Shown one piece after another: positions 8,226 through 8,415 of a DNA stretch of 8,415 bases (its first letter is position 1; each line of letters opens with the position of its first letter). Origin of the DNA: Flavobacteriaceae bacterium. Lineage in GTDB: Bacteria > Bacteroidota > Bacteroidia > Flavobacteriales > Flavobacteriaceae. The notes below the pieces were generated by a model. The model saw only the letters and a program-made list of their open reading frames with translations. It did no database searches and was not told the DNA's origin. Position numbers and translations under genes: made by a program. Location of the stretch: the NCBI GenBank assembly GCA_023301205.1, contig JALZVC010000239.1, forward strand, positions 1-8,415, given 5' to 3'.

Positions 8226-8259
8226 TTTAGTATTCGTTGCCGTTGGTTTAGTATTCGTT
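8226..8259. repeat. 13-bp direct repeat at 21-bp spacing, possible regulator site
   Basis: TTTAGTATTCGTT occurs exactly at 8226-8238 and again at 8247-8259, a period of 21 bp or about two helical turns. Paired direct repeats on one face of the helix are typical of dimeric regulators such as LytTR-type response regulators, which are common in Bacteroidota. The pair sits about 30-63 bp upstream of the TATCTTTA candidate -7 element, where an activator would bind. The repeat is seen directly; its function is inferred. Confidence 0.5.
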
Positions 8260-8415
8260 TTGTAGCACTTGGGCTCAATAAGCAAGTAACCCTATAGATA
8301 GCTAAGAAATGTTATGCTTAATGCAAATGAAAAGCATATTTCCGTAGTAGAAATAATAAGTGCCATTCTGTTAAACTTGGCAAATAGATTAATTATTTTT
8401 AAACTCATACTCACG

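Larger units (their letters stand above)
8113..8415 (-). promoter_or_regulatory. Upstream region of the macroglobulin-pbpC pair
   Basis: These 303 bases carry no convincing gene and should hold the promoter of the pair. A fair match to the Bacteroidota -7 consensus TAnnTTTG is TATCTTTA at 8189-8196 on the minus strand. The -33 TTG is missing at the expected spacing; TTC at 8218-8220 is the nearest fit. A second candidate, TATTTTTA at 8134-8141, has a TTG upstream but with only 14 bases between. A 13-bp direct repeat lies just upstream of the first candidate. The start codon is preceded by CCATCACCT, with no Shine-Dalgarno match. The exact promoter cannot be fixed by eye. Confidence 0.4.

Noticed and set aside
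8313..8338. Hairpin TATGCTT/AAGCATA with a 12-base loop as a terminator.
   Set aside because: Only 7 AT-rich pairs and no T-run on either side.

Overview
The window looks like a chromosomal piece of a Bacteroidota genome, most likely Flavobacteriaceae. The signs are AT-rich DNA, start codons without a clear Shine-Dalgarno sequence, the style of both proteins, and an intergenic palindrome of a kind I recall from flavobacterial genomes. The assignment is an inference from sequence style and was not tested by a search.

Layout. Both confident genes lie on the minus strand, so the direction of reading is right to left. At the right edge (8113-8415) is about 300 bases with no convincing gene. It holds a 13-bp direct repeat with 21-bp spacing, some interlocked AT-rich inverted repeats, and two short open frames cut by or close to the window edge. 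Next comes an 1861-residue lipoprotein of the bacterial alpha-2-macroglobulin family (2527-8112), with an intact thioester motif Cys-Ile-Glu-Gln. After a 99-bp gap filled mostly by an imperfect 67-bp palindrome (2451-2517) comes pbpC (58-2427), a bifunctional penicillin-binding protein 1C. The last 57 bases hold nothing I can support.

How the genes work together. An alpha-2-macroglobulin next to PBP1C is a known bacterial pairing, as in E. coli yfhM-pbpC. The published model is that the macroglobulin traps invading proteases in the cell envelope, through bait cleavage and thioester attachment, while PBP1C repairs peptidoglycan at the breach. Both proteins keep all their expected catalytic motifs here, so the module appears functional.

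I did not find a wholly new system. The points most worth a second look are the palindrome between the two genes, a highly acidic and tyrosine-rich insert in the macroglobulin bracketed by its only two spare cysteines, and the 21-bp-spaced direct repeat upstream of the pair.
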